NCBI RefSeq assembly: GCF_900106745.1
Contig: NZ_FNNV01000008.1
Span: forward strand, 62,001-126,000
Direction: 5' to 3'
Length of the DNA: 64,000 nucleotides
From: Paenibacillus sp. CF384
GTDB taxonomy: Bacteria; Bacillota; Bacilli; Paenibacillales; Paenibacillaceae
Shown here: one piece after another, positions 43,101 through 51,220 of the stretch
Layout of the letters: each line of letters begins with the position of its first letter
How positions within the stretch are numbered: the first letter of the stretch is position 1
Position numbers and translations under genes: made by a program
The notes under the pieces: model-generated
Seen by the model: only the letters and a program-made list of their open reading frames with translations
Database searches by the model: none
Told to the model about the DNA's origin: nothing

Positions 43101-45968
43101 GTCAGCTTCGGACCCGATGCCAACAACAAATATACGACGACTTATTTCCGTAAAACCTTTACCGCGAAGAACGTCAAAGACATTCTTGAGCTGGATGCCA
43201 GCTTGATTCGCGATGACGGCGCTGTGGTGTACTTGAATGGCAAAGAAGTGATTCGCACGAACATGCCATCGGGTACGGTAAATTACGGTACGTTCGCGAA
43301 CGTGACCGTGGCGGATGAACGGGATCGTAATGGCTTCATCATCGATCCGTCGAATTTACTTGAAGGCGAGAACGTCATTTCGGCCGAGATTCATCAAGCC
43401 AATGGGACAAGCTCGGATATCGCTTTTGAATTCAGTCTCGAAGCGGTAAGAAAGCTGACGATTCCGAATGCACCGACGAATCCGGTTATGGATGACAAAA
43501 TGAACACATTCGGCTGGACGCCTGTAAGCGGGATTAATCAAGCGGCCGACTATCAGTTCAGTACGGATGACGGTAAGTCGTGGAGACCGGTTACTTCCAA
43601 CCCGCAGACGGTGGGTCCGCTTAATTATGCGGCAGGCGTGATTCAAGTAAGAGTGAAGGCTAATGCAGCCAAGAACCTTGCTGCGGGCCAAGTGCTGCGT
43701 TCAAATACGGTCTATACCTCAGACGTGAAATGGGATGTATACAATCTGAAGGTTGATACATTCCAAGACGGTAGTAAGGCTACCCTTGGCAACAAGGCTG
43801 TTCATGTTACCGGAACATTGAACGGCGAATACGGGGATTCCGCTGTTGTAGTCGTTCGGTTGATGGACGGCAGCAAGGACGCAGTTGTTTCCAGCGCCGT
43901 GCCGGTTCAGACGGGCAGTTTCGATTTCACGCAATTATATAACGTGAATGCGAGCAAATATAAGATTAACGTCTATTTGGTCAGTGAATTTAACGGAGAT
44001 GTGTTCGAATCACCACTATGGCTGGCTGAACCTTTCATCGAGCAAGCGGAAGACGGTTCATTACCGGATCCGTCGGATCCGCCGGTTGTTGAAGATCCAA
44101 TTCCGGATCCGCTGCCGCTTCCGGAGAAAACGCCGGATGAACCGGATGTACCGGAGATCGGCCTGACGGTTCAGTTCGAAGACCGCGCGGAGATGACAAC
44201 GGACCTGCATCCGAACGGCGGGCCTTTGGGCACGGAAGCGAACAACGGCGGAACTGTCGTTTCGCACACGTTTAACGGTGCTTGGCTGGCCTATAACATC
44301 GATTTCGGCACAACGGGTATGAACAATGTAACCGTTGAGTATGATTCGCCTACGGATAAGGTACCGGCTGGAAGCAAACTGGAGTTCAGATTGGACAGCG
44401 TTACAGGTGAACTTGTAGGAACGGTCAATCTCGAGGACAAACTTAGCGGGTGGGGCTCGTATATCGCAACGACAGCCCAATTGAACAAGACGCTGACTGG
44501 CGCTAGGAAGCTGTATGTCGTGATGATAGCAGGAACGCCGAATGACAAGCCGTATATCGGGAACTTCGATTGGTTTAAATTCGGTTACGAGCCGATTCGA
44601 AGCGATTATGCCAAGCTGGAGTTGGAAACTTACGATGAGTGGTCAACGGATCTGAATCCAGTGAACACATTGCCGCTCAAAACAGAAGGCGGCAAGAGTG
44701 GCCAGCAAGTGGCGAATACGTTCAATGGCGCATGGCTTGCTTACAAACGGATGGATTTCGGTACTCTGGGCGTAAATCAGATTGCGATTGAGTACTCAGG
44801 AAACTCAACAAGCTGTCCTGCTGACGCAGCCGTCGAAGTGCGGCTTGGAGGCGTGAACGGTACGTTGATCGGTACGGTTTCGACGCCTCCGACAGCCGGA
44901 TCATGGGGCACGTATGCAACGACAACGGCCAAATTGACGCAGACGGTAACAGGTATGCAGGATGTCTATCTTGTGTTGAAAGGTACGACGAACGGGACGC
45001 TTAAGTACATCGGTAACTTCGACAATGCGAGCTTTTCCATGAAGGTGCAGGTACCTGAGTCGGAGCAATTGGAAGTGGAGTTCGAGAACAAGACGGAGTG
45101 GACGTCGACAACCAATCCCGTCAAAGGCGGAACGTTGAAAATTGAGAACAACAATGGAGGACGGACCATCGGCAATACGTTCGGCGGTGCGTGGCTGTCC
45201 TTCAAAGATGTGAATTTCGGTACGAAGGGCAAAAACAACATCGCGATTGTCTATGATGCCCCTACCGACAAAGCCCCTAACGATGTGAAAGCGGAAGTCA
45301 GGTTAGGGAGTGTCACAGGCACGCTTGTAGGCACGGTCAGCCTGCCTAATACGGGAACAGGATGGGGGCATTATAAGAGCTCCCCTATGGCCAAATTGAC
45401 GTCGACGATAACCGGCATGCAGGATGTGTATATCGTGCTGTTGGGTACTTCGACCAGTGCTCTGCCTTACGTGGGCAACTTCGATAAATTCACGTTGTAT
45501 GAGAACATTCGTACCGATTATGCCAAACTTGAATTAGAGAAGTACGATGCATGGACGACGGCAACGAATCCATTCAACGGGAACACGCCGCTCAAGACGG
45601 AGAACGGCAAGAGCGTTCAGCAAGTAGCGAATACATTCAATGGCGCATGGCTGGCATACAAACGTATGGATTTCGGCAGCCAAGGCGTAAATCAATTCAG
45701 CGTTGAGTATTCGGGTAATACCGCGAGCTGCCCTTCCAATGCAGCGGTCGAGGTTCGCTTGGGCAGTCCGACAGGCACGCTTGTAGGAACGCTTAATACA
45801 CCACCTACAGCAAATGGATGGGGTAACTATGCAAATGTAACGACTAATTTGTCGCAGCCGATAGCAGGCGTTCAAGATATTTATCTTGTGCTGACGGGTA
45901 CGACAACCGCGACTTACAAGTACCTTGGCAATTTTGACAATGCAGCTTTCGCTTATATCGCACCTTAG
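40185..45968 (+). CDS. Exported GH92 alpha-mannosidase with CBM32 and four CBM6-like modules
   Basis: The 1927-residue protein has a signal peptide (1-30), an F5/8C/CBM32 domain (about 48-187), a GH92 catalytic unit (about 200-930) with P-F-G-L-V-S-L-G-P-D, C-G-H-G-Y-Y-T-I-Y-Y-S, N-E-E-D (Glu738/739, candidate catalytic acid) and D-D-D-A-G-G-M-S-S-W-F (799-809), a galactose-binding-like domain (about 930-1085), two beta modules also found in the phosphatase, a Pro-rich linker, and four carbohydrate-binding modules from about 1325, 1474, 1628 and 1778. GH92 enzymes are calcium-dependent exo-alpha-mannosidases, some of which act on mannose-phosphate-mannose. It follows the SLH gene by 26 nt. 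Confidence 0.9.
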   Translation: MLKKLLAVVMTLMFISHLILPLSSSTVAAADDLGTALPVTLTKNVALNATVTASGQCNANEGAANAVDGKTDTKWCDNTAVSKKWLMLDLGKVYNINEWIVQNAAINESSNSPFWNTKDFRLQKSVDGSTWTDVDVVKSNVQTIVDRHVTAFSTRYVRLYIDKAAHDSNTVRLYELGLYGVDADQIPAEPDTNLEPVDYVDPFINTLGDNGQTNPGPSTPFGLVSLGPDSDGGGFSGYLYENKYIRGFSHLRFSGVGCSGAGGNILMMPETSAFTKNRDEYKQKYDKSSEQASAGYYGVTLASGIGVELTTSNNVGFHRYTFPSAANAGSVLVDLSNSYAGMLDASLKVESNNEITGMIKSQNVCGHGYYTIYYSIQFDHDFDSYSSWLGDSVGAVAQRTGSNSGVWVNFNTTSNKVVKAKVGLSTISVAQAQYERSHDVANWDFDAQHAKAKKAWSDALGKVKVTDSNEENKRVFYTQMYHTYLHPKNVTSSVGTFKAGRDETTIRNVSEPGLGEDFQYYNGWTTWDDFRKYALFSLFEPKRYDNMVKSLVDLYSTRGSYTQWGDGYWPSPTVRNEFNGAVILDAYAKGFKDFDVYKALKGMAVDADNFSVSDGEISGKLEKANSASFPMKLAQLVGDKATFDKYKTMALAYKNLWNANQVDEKGEKRGFFTPNGQTVGSGDILAVDRYAYQGNLWQYRWSAPQDINGLAGLMGGKTEMAKQLSHFFDIGEYMAINEEDLNAPYLFNYLGYPYLTQYYAREYTTEVVTQKYHNHGAYAYPMKSRVYRDDPEGYLSSMDDDAGGMSSWFVYSAMGLFPGNPGEADFLIGSPIFSEMELQMGSGKTLTIKADGVSSENRFIQSAMLNGKDFNQAWIKYEDLMAGGTLEFKMGNTPNTNWGAKQSATPPSIDYTADVNNTLNHEPMIAEQSQWKYLDKGQATGNGWMSLNFDDSSWASGQAMLGYDSLGKVKTKVSFGPDANNKYTTTYFRKTFTAKNVKDILELDASLIRDDGAVVYLNGKEVIRTNMPSGTVNYGTFANVTVADERDRNGFIIDPSNLLEGENVISAEIHQANGTSSDIAFEFSLEAVRKLTIPNAPTNPVMDDKMNTFGWTPVSGINQAADYQFSTDDGKSWRPVTSNPQTVGPLNYAAGVIQVRVKANAAKNLAAGQVLRSNTVYTSDVKWDVYNLKVDTFQDGSKATLGNKAVHVTGTLNGEYGDSAVVVVRLMDGSKDAVVSSAVPVQTGSFDFTQLYNVNASKYKINVYLVSEFNGDVFESPLWLAEPFIEQAEDGSLPDPSDPPVVEDPIPDPLPLPEKTPDEPDVPEIGLTVQFEDRAEMTTDLHPNGGPLGTEANNGGTVVSHTFNGAWLAYNIDFGTTGMNNVTVEYDSPTDKVPAGSKLEFRLDSVTGELVGTVNLEDKLSGWGSYIATTAQLNKTLTGARKLYVVMIAGTPNDKPYIGNFDWFKFGYEPIRSDYAKLELETYDEWSTDLNPVNTLPLKTEGGKSGQQVANTFNGAWLAYKRMDFGTLGVNQIAIEYSGNSTSCPADAAVEVRLGGVNGTLIGTVSTPPTAGSWGTYATTTAKLTQTVTGMQDVYLVLKGTTNGTLKYIGNFDNASFSMKVQVPESEQLEVEFENKTEWTSTTNPVKGGTLKIENNNGGRTIGNTFGGAWLSFKDVNFGTKGKNNIAIVYDAPTDKAPNDVKAEVRLGSVTGTLVGTVSLPNTGTGWGHYKSSPMAKLTSTITGMQDVYIVLLGTSTSALPYVGNFDKFTLYENIRTDYAKLELEKYDAWTTATNPFNGNTPLKTENGKSVQQVANTFNGAWLAYKRMDFGSQGVNQFSVEYSGNTASCPSNAAVEVRLGSPTGTLVGTLNTPPTANGWGNYANVTTNLSQPIAGVQDIYLVLTGTTTATYKYLGNFDNAAFAYIAP

Positions 45969-46002
45969 AAGTTGATGTGCGGATGCAATTAGTTCGGAAG
46001 GA

Positions 46003-46041
46003 AAGTCCCTGTGTCTAGTTTAGACGCAGGGACTTCTTTTT
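46003..46041 (+). terminator. Rho-independent terminator of the exported-enzyme operon
   Basis: AAGTCCCTGTGTCTA (46003-46017) pairs with TAGACGCAGGGACTT (46021-46035), then CTTTTT. Confidence 0.9.
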
Positions 46042-46146
46042 GTGTTGTACGCGCGAATTCCTACGAGGCAGGAAGTTGCATTGTTTTTGTAGAATTCAAT
46101 TGGCGAATGTTTAACATTCTATACTCAATGAGAAAGTTGGTCTAAT

Positions 46147-46743
46147 ATGAACAAAATGAAAGATTTCTTTAATGAAGTGGCAAATGGAGATTTGGACAAA
46201 ATAAAAGCTTTTATCGAAAACGGAATAGATGTAAATGAAAAAGATGAAAATGAACAAACGGCATTAATGGTTGCCGTGATGAGCAATAATCCGGAAGTCG
46301 TGAAACTGTTGCTTGAGTGCAAAGCTGATGTAGATGCATTCGGAATCCATAAGGAAGATCGTAACCCTATAAATTATGCTTCTGCTTATGGGCTTGTAGA
46401 TATTGTTAAAATTCTACTTGAATATAAACCCAATATGAAACTTCTTAATGTATATGGCGGAACACCATTGATTCCTGCTTGCGAGCAAGGGCATTATGAG
46501 GTTGCAAAACTATTATTAGAAGAAACAGATGTAGATGTTAATCATATAAATAACTTAGGGTATACGGCCCTGTATGAAGTTACATTTTCCCCAAACAGAA
46601 GTTCAGTCTATGTAGACATAACAAATTTGTTAATTAAACATGGGGCAGATCGTAATATTAAAGATAAAGGGGGAAGAACCCCTTTAGAAATTGCAACAAA
46701 GAATGGATTAGAAGCTATAGCCAACATATTAGAAGGCCAATGA
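46147..46743 (+). CDS. Ankyrin-repeat protein
   Basis: The 198-residue protein consists of about five ankyrin repeats (for example N-E-Q-T-A-L-M-V-A-V, G-T-P-L-I-P-A-C-E-Q-G-H, G-G-R-T-P-L-E-I-A-T-K-N-G). It has no signal peptide. Such proteins bind partner proteins; some act as immunity or anti-toxin partners. Coding sequence is clearly A+T-rich compared with the preceding operon. The ribosome binding site before ATG 46147 is weak. Confidence 0.8.
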   Translation: MNKMKDFFNEVANGDLDKIKAFIENGIDVNEKDENEQTALMVAVMSNNPEVVKLLLECKADVDAFGIHKEDRNPINYASAYGLVDIVKILLEYKPNMKLLNVYGGTPLIPACEQGHYEVAKLLLEETDVDVNHINNLGYTALYEVTFSPNRSSVYVDITNLLIKHGADRNIKDKGGRTPLEIATKNGLEAIANILEGQ

Positions 46744-46774
46744 GGAATAGGATAGGCAGTCTGTTGACTTACGG

Positions 46775-46830
46775 AGATGAAGGCCGTCGAACAGTTTATT
46801 GTTCAGCGGCCTTTATTCAGTTAACGGGAG
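46775..46830. repeat. Dispersed hairpin repeat, divergent copy
   Basis: AAGGCCGTCGAACA (46780-46793) pairs with TGTTCAGCGGCCTT (46800-46813); GTTAACGGGAGTTAACGTGG follows as the right unit. It serves as terminator for the ankyrin gene. Confidence 0.6.
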
Positions 46831-46878
46831 TTAACGTGGAAGAACAAACATATCCAGGATTTTATGGAGGCTATAAGG

Positions 46879-47712
46879 ATGGGAATGGCTGATGAGATAT
46901 ACGGTAAACTAGTGACTGAAATTCTAGATGAAGGAATCTGGGACAAAGATCAAAATGTCCGAACGACTTGGTCAGACTGTTCTCCAGCTTACACAAAAAG
47001 CTTAATATCAAAGCAAATGCAGTTCGATAACTCTGAAGTTCCGATACTTACAACAAAAAGAGTCCCATGGAAGTCTGCAATTCACGAATTATTATGGTTC
47101 TATGTTAAAAGAACAAGTGACTGTTCCTACCTTGATGAAAACAATGTGAAGATATGGAAAGAGTGGACAAATGGACAAAATAATATAGGAAAAGCCTACG
47201 GATATCAGTTAGGCAAGCCAATTATGTTGAAAGGTCAAATTACAAATCAAGTTCATAATTTAGTTGCAGAGTTAATCAATAATCCTGCGTCAAGAAGACA
47301 TGTGGTGTCTCTTTGGAATATTGATGATCTAGATCAGATGGAACTTTACCCTTGCGTTTGGAACAATCAATGGCTTGTAAAGCAGGGGACTCTTCATCTA
47401 GTGGTAAATGCCAGGTCCAATGATATTGGTCTTGGAAATCCGTTTAATGTTTTTCAATATTATGTATTGCAAAGAATGGTAGCTCAAGTAACTGGATACA
47501 AATTAGGAACATTAACTTTGAATCTAAATGACGTCCATATCTATGAAAGACATATAGATTCTCTTAAAGAACAAATTCAGCGTACTCCATTTCTAGCTCC
47601 TGAGCTTTGGATCAATCCGGAAATAAAGAATATAGATGATTTTACTATTAATGATTTTAGATTGATGAATTATGAGTATCACCCGTCCATTAATATGGAA
47701 ATCGCTATATAA
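46879..47712 (+). CDS. thyA: Thymidylate synthase, B. subtilis ThyA / phage phi3T type
   Basis: The 277-residue enzyme converts dUMP to dTMP with methylene-tetrahydrofolate. The catalytic Cys159 lies in L-Y-P-C-V-W-N-N-Q-W; this P-C-V form (instead of P-C-H) together with V-P-I-L-T-T-K-R-V, N-P-A-S-R-R-H and A-R-S-N-D-I-G-L-G-N-P-F-N-V-F-Q-Y is characteristic of B. subtilis ThyA and phage phi3T thymidylate synthase. No dihydrofolate reductase gene is next to it. ATG 46879 is 8 nt after GGAGG (46866-46870). The phage-type sequence and accessory setting hint at horizontal origin. Confidence 0.92.
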   Translation: MGMADEIYGKLVTEILDEGIWDKDQNVRTTWSDCSPAYTKSLISKQMQFDNSEVPILTTKRVPWKSAIHELLWFYVKRTSDCSYLDENNVKIWKEWTNGQNNIGKAYGYQLGKPIMLKGQITNQVHNLVAELINNPASRRHVVSLWNIDDLDQMELYPCVWNNQWLVKQGTLHLVVNARSNDIGLGNPFNVFQYYVLQRMVAQVTGYKLGTLTLNLNDVHIYERHIDSLKEQIQRTPFLAPELWINPEIKNIDDFTINDFRLMNYEYHPSINMEIAI

Positions 47713-47811
47713 AATTGCTGAATTGTCTCCTACACAAGGCAGAAGCAAACACAACTTAGATCAAGAAAGAGATGTACTTTTCTTCTATAATCAATATAGA
47801 AGGAGGTGCTA

Positions 47812-48897
47812 ATGAAATACATGATGCAGGAAATGATTGACTGGATTGAGGATCATCTTTTTGAAGATTTTTCATTAGAAAGCTTAGGACAGCATATGGG
47901 GTATTCTCCCTATTACTGTTCGTTCAAATTCCATCAAATGACTGGAATCAGCATAAAAAGATATATGTCTCTTAGAAAAATTTATCTGGCTTCTATCGAG
48001 TTGAAAGAAACCAATGAAAAGACGATCGAGCTTGCATTCAAATATGGATTTTTATCTCAGGAAGCTTTTACGAGAGCGTTTAAAGGAACATTTGGTATAA
48101 GCCCGAATGCATTTAGAAAAAAACCGCAACCATTGCAAACCTATGTGAAACTTAATATCAATCGTAGAGAAGGTGACTTTATGATGGACATCTCACAAAA
48201 ATTGAAAATTGGAGCTTTGCAACATAAAATGCAGGATCAATTTGATCAAGACATACTGAATATCTTAAATGGACAAATGATGTACGAAGAATTTTATCAT
48301 CATCAATTAATGGAAAAAAGCGACTATGTCCCATTTAATGAAGCGATGTGTTCAAACGATACTAGCGCTACCCTATTTAGCGATGAATTTATACAAATAA
48401 GAGCATCCGGACATCAGGTGTCTTTACAGGAGTATGAGAAGATTACCTTGACTCCTTTGAAACCCCTATTTGAGAACAATTACAAATGCATCGTTCTATG
48501 GTTCGGTGATGATATGTTCTGTCAAATCAATTTACTGACCGTGGTGGCATATCTAGAACAAGTGGGGTACGAAGGAAAAGTGTATTTCCATATGGTTAAG
48601 GAAGCGACTTATGAAGTGGAAGAAACGGAGATCCAGTTAGGAGGTTACGGTGAGATTTATCAACAGGTGTTGATGCAGCATCGTCTACCCGATGCGAAGT
48701 TAATGCCTGTTATGTACCAAGGCATTCTATTATATTTAGAATATTTAAAGGAAGATAATGAAATCACTGCGTTTATTAAGAAGCATATAAGCAAACCACA
48801 GCATGAACTATTGCAACAGTTATTTCATCTATTTCCTCACTATGGACTAGGAGATTTGCAATATATCAAAATCATTGAAGCCCTGAAACAAGCTTAA
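47812..48897 (+). CDS. AraC-type regulator with a DUF1835-like C-terminal domain
   Basis: The 361-residue protein begins with a double helix-turn-helix AraC domain (about 1-105; M-G-Y-S-P-Y-Y-C-S-F-K-F-H, A-F-K-Y-G-F-L-S-Q-E-A-F-T-R-A-F-K, G-I-S-P-N-A-F-R). The remainder has V-P-F-N-E-A-M-C-S-N-D and V-L-W-F-G-D-D-M-F-C-Q-I-N-L-L, reminiscent of DUF1835 proteins. AraC-DUF1835 fusions would couple an uncharacterised ligand to transcription. ATG 47812 follows AAGGAGG (47800-47806). A TATAAT lies at about 47786. Confidence 0.8.
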   Translation: MKYMMQEMIDWIEDHLFEDFSLESLGQHMGYSPYYCSFKFHQMTGISIKRYMSLRKIYLASIELKETNEKTIELAFKYGFLSQEAFTRAFKGTFGISPNAFRKKPQPLQTYVKLNINRREGDFMMDISQKLKIGALQHKMQDQFDQDILNILNGQMMYEEFYHHQLMEKSDYVPFNEAMCSNDTSATLFSDEFIQIRASGHQVSLQEYEKITLTPLKPLFENNYKCIVLWFGDDMFCQINLLTVVAYLEQVGYEGKVYFHMVKEATYEVEETEIQLGGYGEIYQQVLMQHRLPDAKLMPVMYQGILLYLEYLKEDNEITAFIKKHISKPQHELLQQLFHLFPHYGLGDLQYIKIIEALKQA

Positions 48898-48899
48898 AT

Positions 48900-48960
48900 T
48901 GACGTTAGTTTAAGAAACCTTGGAACAGTTTGCATACGGCAGCTGTTCTATTTTTTCGTT
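48900..48960. repeat. Dispersed hairpin repeat with terminator
   Basis: GGAACAG (48922-48928) pairs with CTGTTC (48943-48948), followed by TTTTTT; GACGTTAGTTTAAG before it is a degraded left unit. Confidence 0.55.
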
Positions 48961-49026
48961 ACGCTTGGCTTCCATAATAATCCATGTGGTAAAATGAGTG
49001 CATGTAACAAATAGGAGGCATGGTTA

Positions 49027-49479
49027 ATGAAGCCTATTAAAATCCTCATCCTCTTTGTTAGTGTTATAACAGGTATTTTCTCGTTTACACAAGGAGCAAT
49101 GGCTACTAGCTACCCAAGTGCTGTTTCTTGGAATAATTTCGTATACGGACTTTCCATTGAGGAGATCGATGTTAAAGACATTGGCAATCAGATTGGGAGG
49201 ATCGAGCGTCTAAGGACACCTATGCCAAAGAAGAACGGAGAATCCAATGACACGCCTGTCGGAAGCCTTTTGTTTGAAATTAAAGGGGTAGATACTCATG
49301 ATGAAATCGCAGTGAAAGTGGATGATAAATATTACAAGGCGTCCCCAAATGGACCACTTCCTGTTACCGAAGATACCATTTCAACCAGTAAGGTTATAAC
49401 ACTGTCAGCTGTCAGTTTCTTGGGTGTATGTTTAACATTGATTATCATATGGAGAAGGAAAAGAAGACGTATTGGTTAG
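49027..49479 (+). CDS. Exported protein with C-terminal membrane anchor
   Basis: The 150-residue protein has a cleavable signal peptide (about 1-26, ending A-M-A), a polar outer domain, and a C-terminal hydrophobic segment (about 122-141) followed by a basic tail (W-R-R-K-R-R-R), a type I membrane arrangement. There is no sortase LPxTG signal. AGGAGGC precedes ATG 49027. Function is unknown. Confidence 0.65.
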   Translation: MKPIKILILFVSVITGIFSFTQGAMATSYPSAVSWNNFVYGLSIEEIDVKDIGNQIGRIERLRTPMPKKNGESNDTPVGSLLFEIKGVDTHDEIAVKVDDKYYKASPNGPLPVTEDTISTSKVITLSAVSFLGVCLTLIIIWRRKRRRIG

Positions 49480-49642
49480 TTTAATCCGCCAACAGGTACG
49501 TTACCTTCCTTTTGGTTAGCGGGCATTTTAATATGCTGTATGATGAAAGCAAGGACAGGAAAGTTATGTTCCTGCTGATTGAGGAGCTGAAAATGCGATT
49601 ATTGACTATTTTGAACGGCTCATAAGCAAATTTAGGGATGAA

Positions 49643-50268
49643 ATGCGTAGAAAAGAGTTTCCGTTTTTCGTTCTCATACTGATAGGTCTGCTGCTCATTT
49701 CCAAATCCCACCTCGGTTATTCTTTCGGTGACAGTATATTCAGAGCGATTGGACTAGCACCTTGGACTAATGCCGAGTACGAATCGGGAGTGCATTTCCC
49801 GGTTATTGTCGGGCTGATTGTGATTCTTGTTGGCTACCTTGGTGCGGTGAAGTTTTATCAAGTACGGTTTCCTAAGGTACGAAGCCGAATCATACTGAGC
49901 TGTATAGCATTCGTGTTTCTGTTTCCATTCTTGACTGAAAAAGCGATGATTCTTCTGAAATACAATTCAGTATCCGTTTCCTCCGTCGCATTCTCCCGAA
50001 ATAACAGCCATTGCAACTATAGATCGGAAGAAGCGAAAGTAATAGCGAATTGCTCCGTTACGTTGCTCAATTACGGGAAGGAAAAGGATGTAACGATTCG
50101 TCTTTTTCTAATACGACGTACATCCAAGGTCCACCTCATACTAAGGTTAATATCGGTACGGAATTTAACGGCATGTTGGTAGACGGAACAGGTTTCTCTG
50201 GTTGGTCGAACGATATCGGCATTGAAGTTGAGCTTGATGGCTTGAAGAAAGTTTACGGGAAAGAGTAA
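49643..50268 (+). pseudogene. Two-pass membrane protein gene with a one-base frameshift
   Basis: The first frame (from ATG 49643) gives two membrane segments and an outer region up to V-T-I-R-L-F. The matching continuation S-N-T-T-Y-I-Q-G-P-P-H-T lies in the next frame and ends at the stop 50266-50268. The switch maps to the T5 run at 50104-50108; adding one T restores a single protein of about 208 residues whose end (V-E-L-D-G-L-K-K-V-Y) looks natural. The lesion is either a true mutation or a sequence error. The function is unknown. Confidence 0.65.
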
Positions 50269-50301
50269 CAATCGGCGATAATCTGTAAGGGGGTTAAACA
50301 T

Positions 50302-50919
50302 CTGGAACAGTTCATAGACGAGGATTGGTATGGCAGCTACTTTGAATTAGCCATTCAATATAAAAATAAATTAAATGATGATGTGCTTACAGACTGTATT
50401 CACGGCTTGTGGTCAAATAATCACCTGTTTGGTCCTTACATTGAGAAAGAGAATGTGAGTAAAGGATCTAACGATTTCGGCTTAGTTTCAGGTGAAGTGT
50501 TCTCTAATCATCTTTATGGTATTTTAGCATTGGCTGACTCAACTCTCCTCGGGTGCTTATCATTAACAGTACGTGAGGAAGAGGGTTCTGATTGGCTGGA
50601 CTTTTGCATCCCCTTAGGAATGCTAGAAAAGAAGTATGCCGTTTCGTACCCCCTCATCCCCGAGAATAATTCATTTCTGCGAGAGCTAGAAACGGTGTTT
50701 TTTGAGATTTCAAAAACAGTGTATTCAATATATCCATTTGATATGGCGTTGATTGGAGAAGAGGTTTCTGGCATGCTCTATGTCGATTCGCTTACAGAAG
50801 ATGATGTGTTAAACGGAGGAGTTATTCTACCTGAAAAAACAGTAACTAAAATGCGTGTTCTACATGCGGGTACTCGAATAGCCCCAGACTTACTTCTGTT
50901 TCCTAACAGAAAAAACTGA
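50302..50919 (+). CDS. Hypothetical protein, probable CTG start
   Basis: The open frame extends upstream of GTG 50383 with protein-like sequence (L-E-Q-F-I-D-E-D-W-Y-G-S-Y-F-E-L). The only codon with a proper ribosome binding site is CTG 50302, 8 nt after AAGGGGG (50287-50293), giving 205 residues. The product is cytoplasmic and acidic, and contains G-L-V-S-G-E-V-F-S-N-H-L-Y-G and S-D-W-L-D-F-C-I-P-L-G. It resembles the general style of immunity proteins, but no family is recognised. Confidence 0.6.
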   Translation: MEQFIDEDWYGSYFELAIQYKNKLNDDVLTDCIHGLWSNNHLFGPYIEKENVSKGSNDFGLVSGEVFSNHLYGILALADSTLLGCLSLTVREEEGSDWLDFCIPLGMLEKKYAVSYPLIPENNSFLRELETVFFEISKTVYSIYPFDMALIGEEVSGMLYVDSLTEDDVLNGGVILPEKTVTKMRVLHAGTRIAPDLLLFPNRKN

Positions 50920-50934
50920 TTCTGATTCTGAGAC

Positions 50935-51144
50935 ATGGGATTTGTTTTACCACTCATAATTATTGGATTGGCAGCGATAGTAGTTATTATTATTCTATCT
51001 TGTTTGGTTTACTCTTCATTGTATGAATATAGAGATTTTCATTACGGCAATGAAGATTATACAATCAAAATCAATAGAATTACTCATCATGTGCAATATC
51101 TGTCATTAGCAAATGGATGGTTAGATGCACCTCGAAATTATTGA
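50935..51144 (+). CDS. Small single-pass membrane protein
   Basis: A 69-residue protein with one hydrophobic N-terminal segment (about 4-27) and a polar tail (Y-G-N-E-D-Y-T-I-K-I-N-R). It starts 15 nt after the preceding stop with a weak ribosome binding site. The gene is probably real but its function is unknown. Confidence 0.45.
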   Translation: MGFVLPLIIIGLAAIVVIIILSCLVYSSLYEYRDFHYGNEDYTIKINRITHHVQYLSLANGWLDAPRNY

Positions 51145-51220
51145 TGCGCCTTTCGAAGTGAATGCTTGCGCATGTCGAAACAACGTGATCAAATCTCATA
51201 AGCAGAAAGGAAGATGAAGG

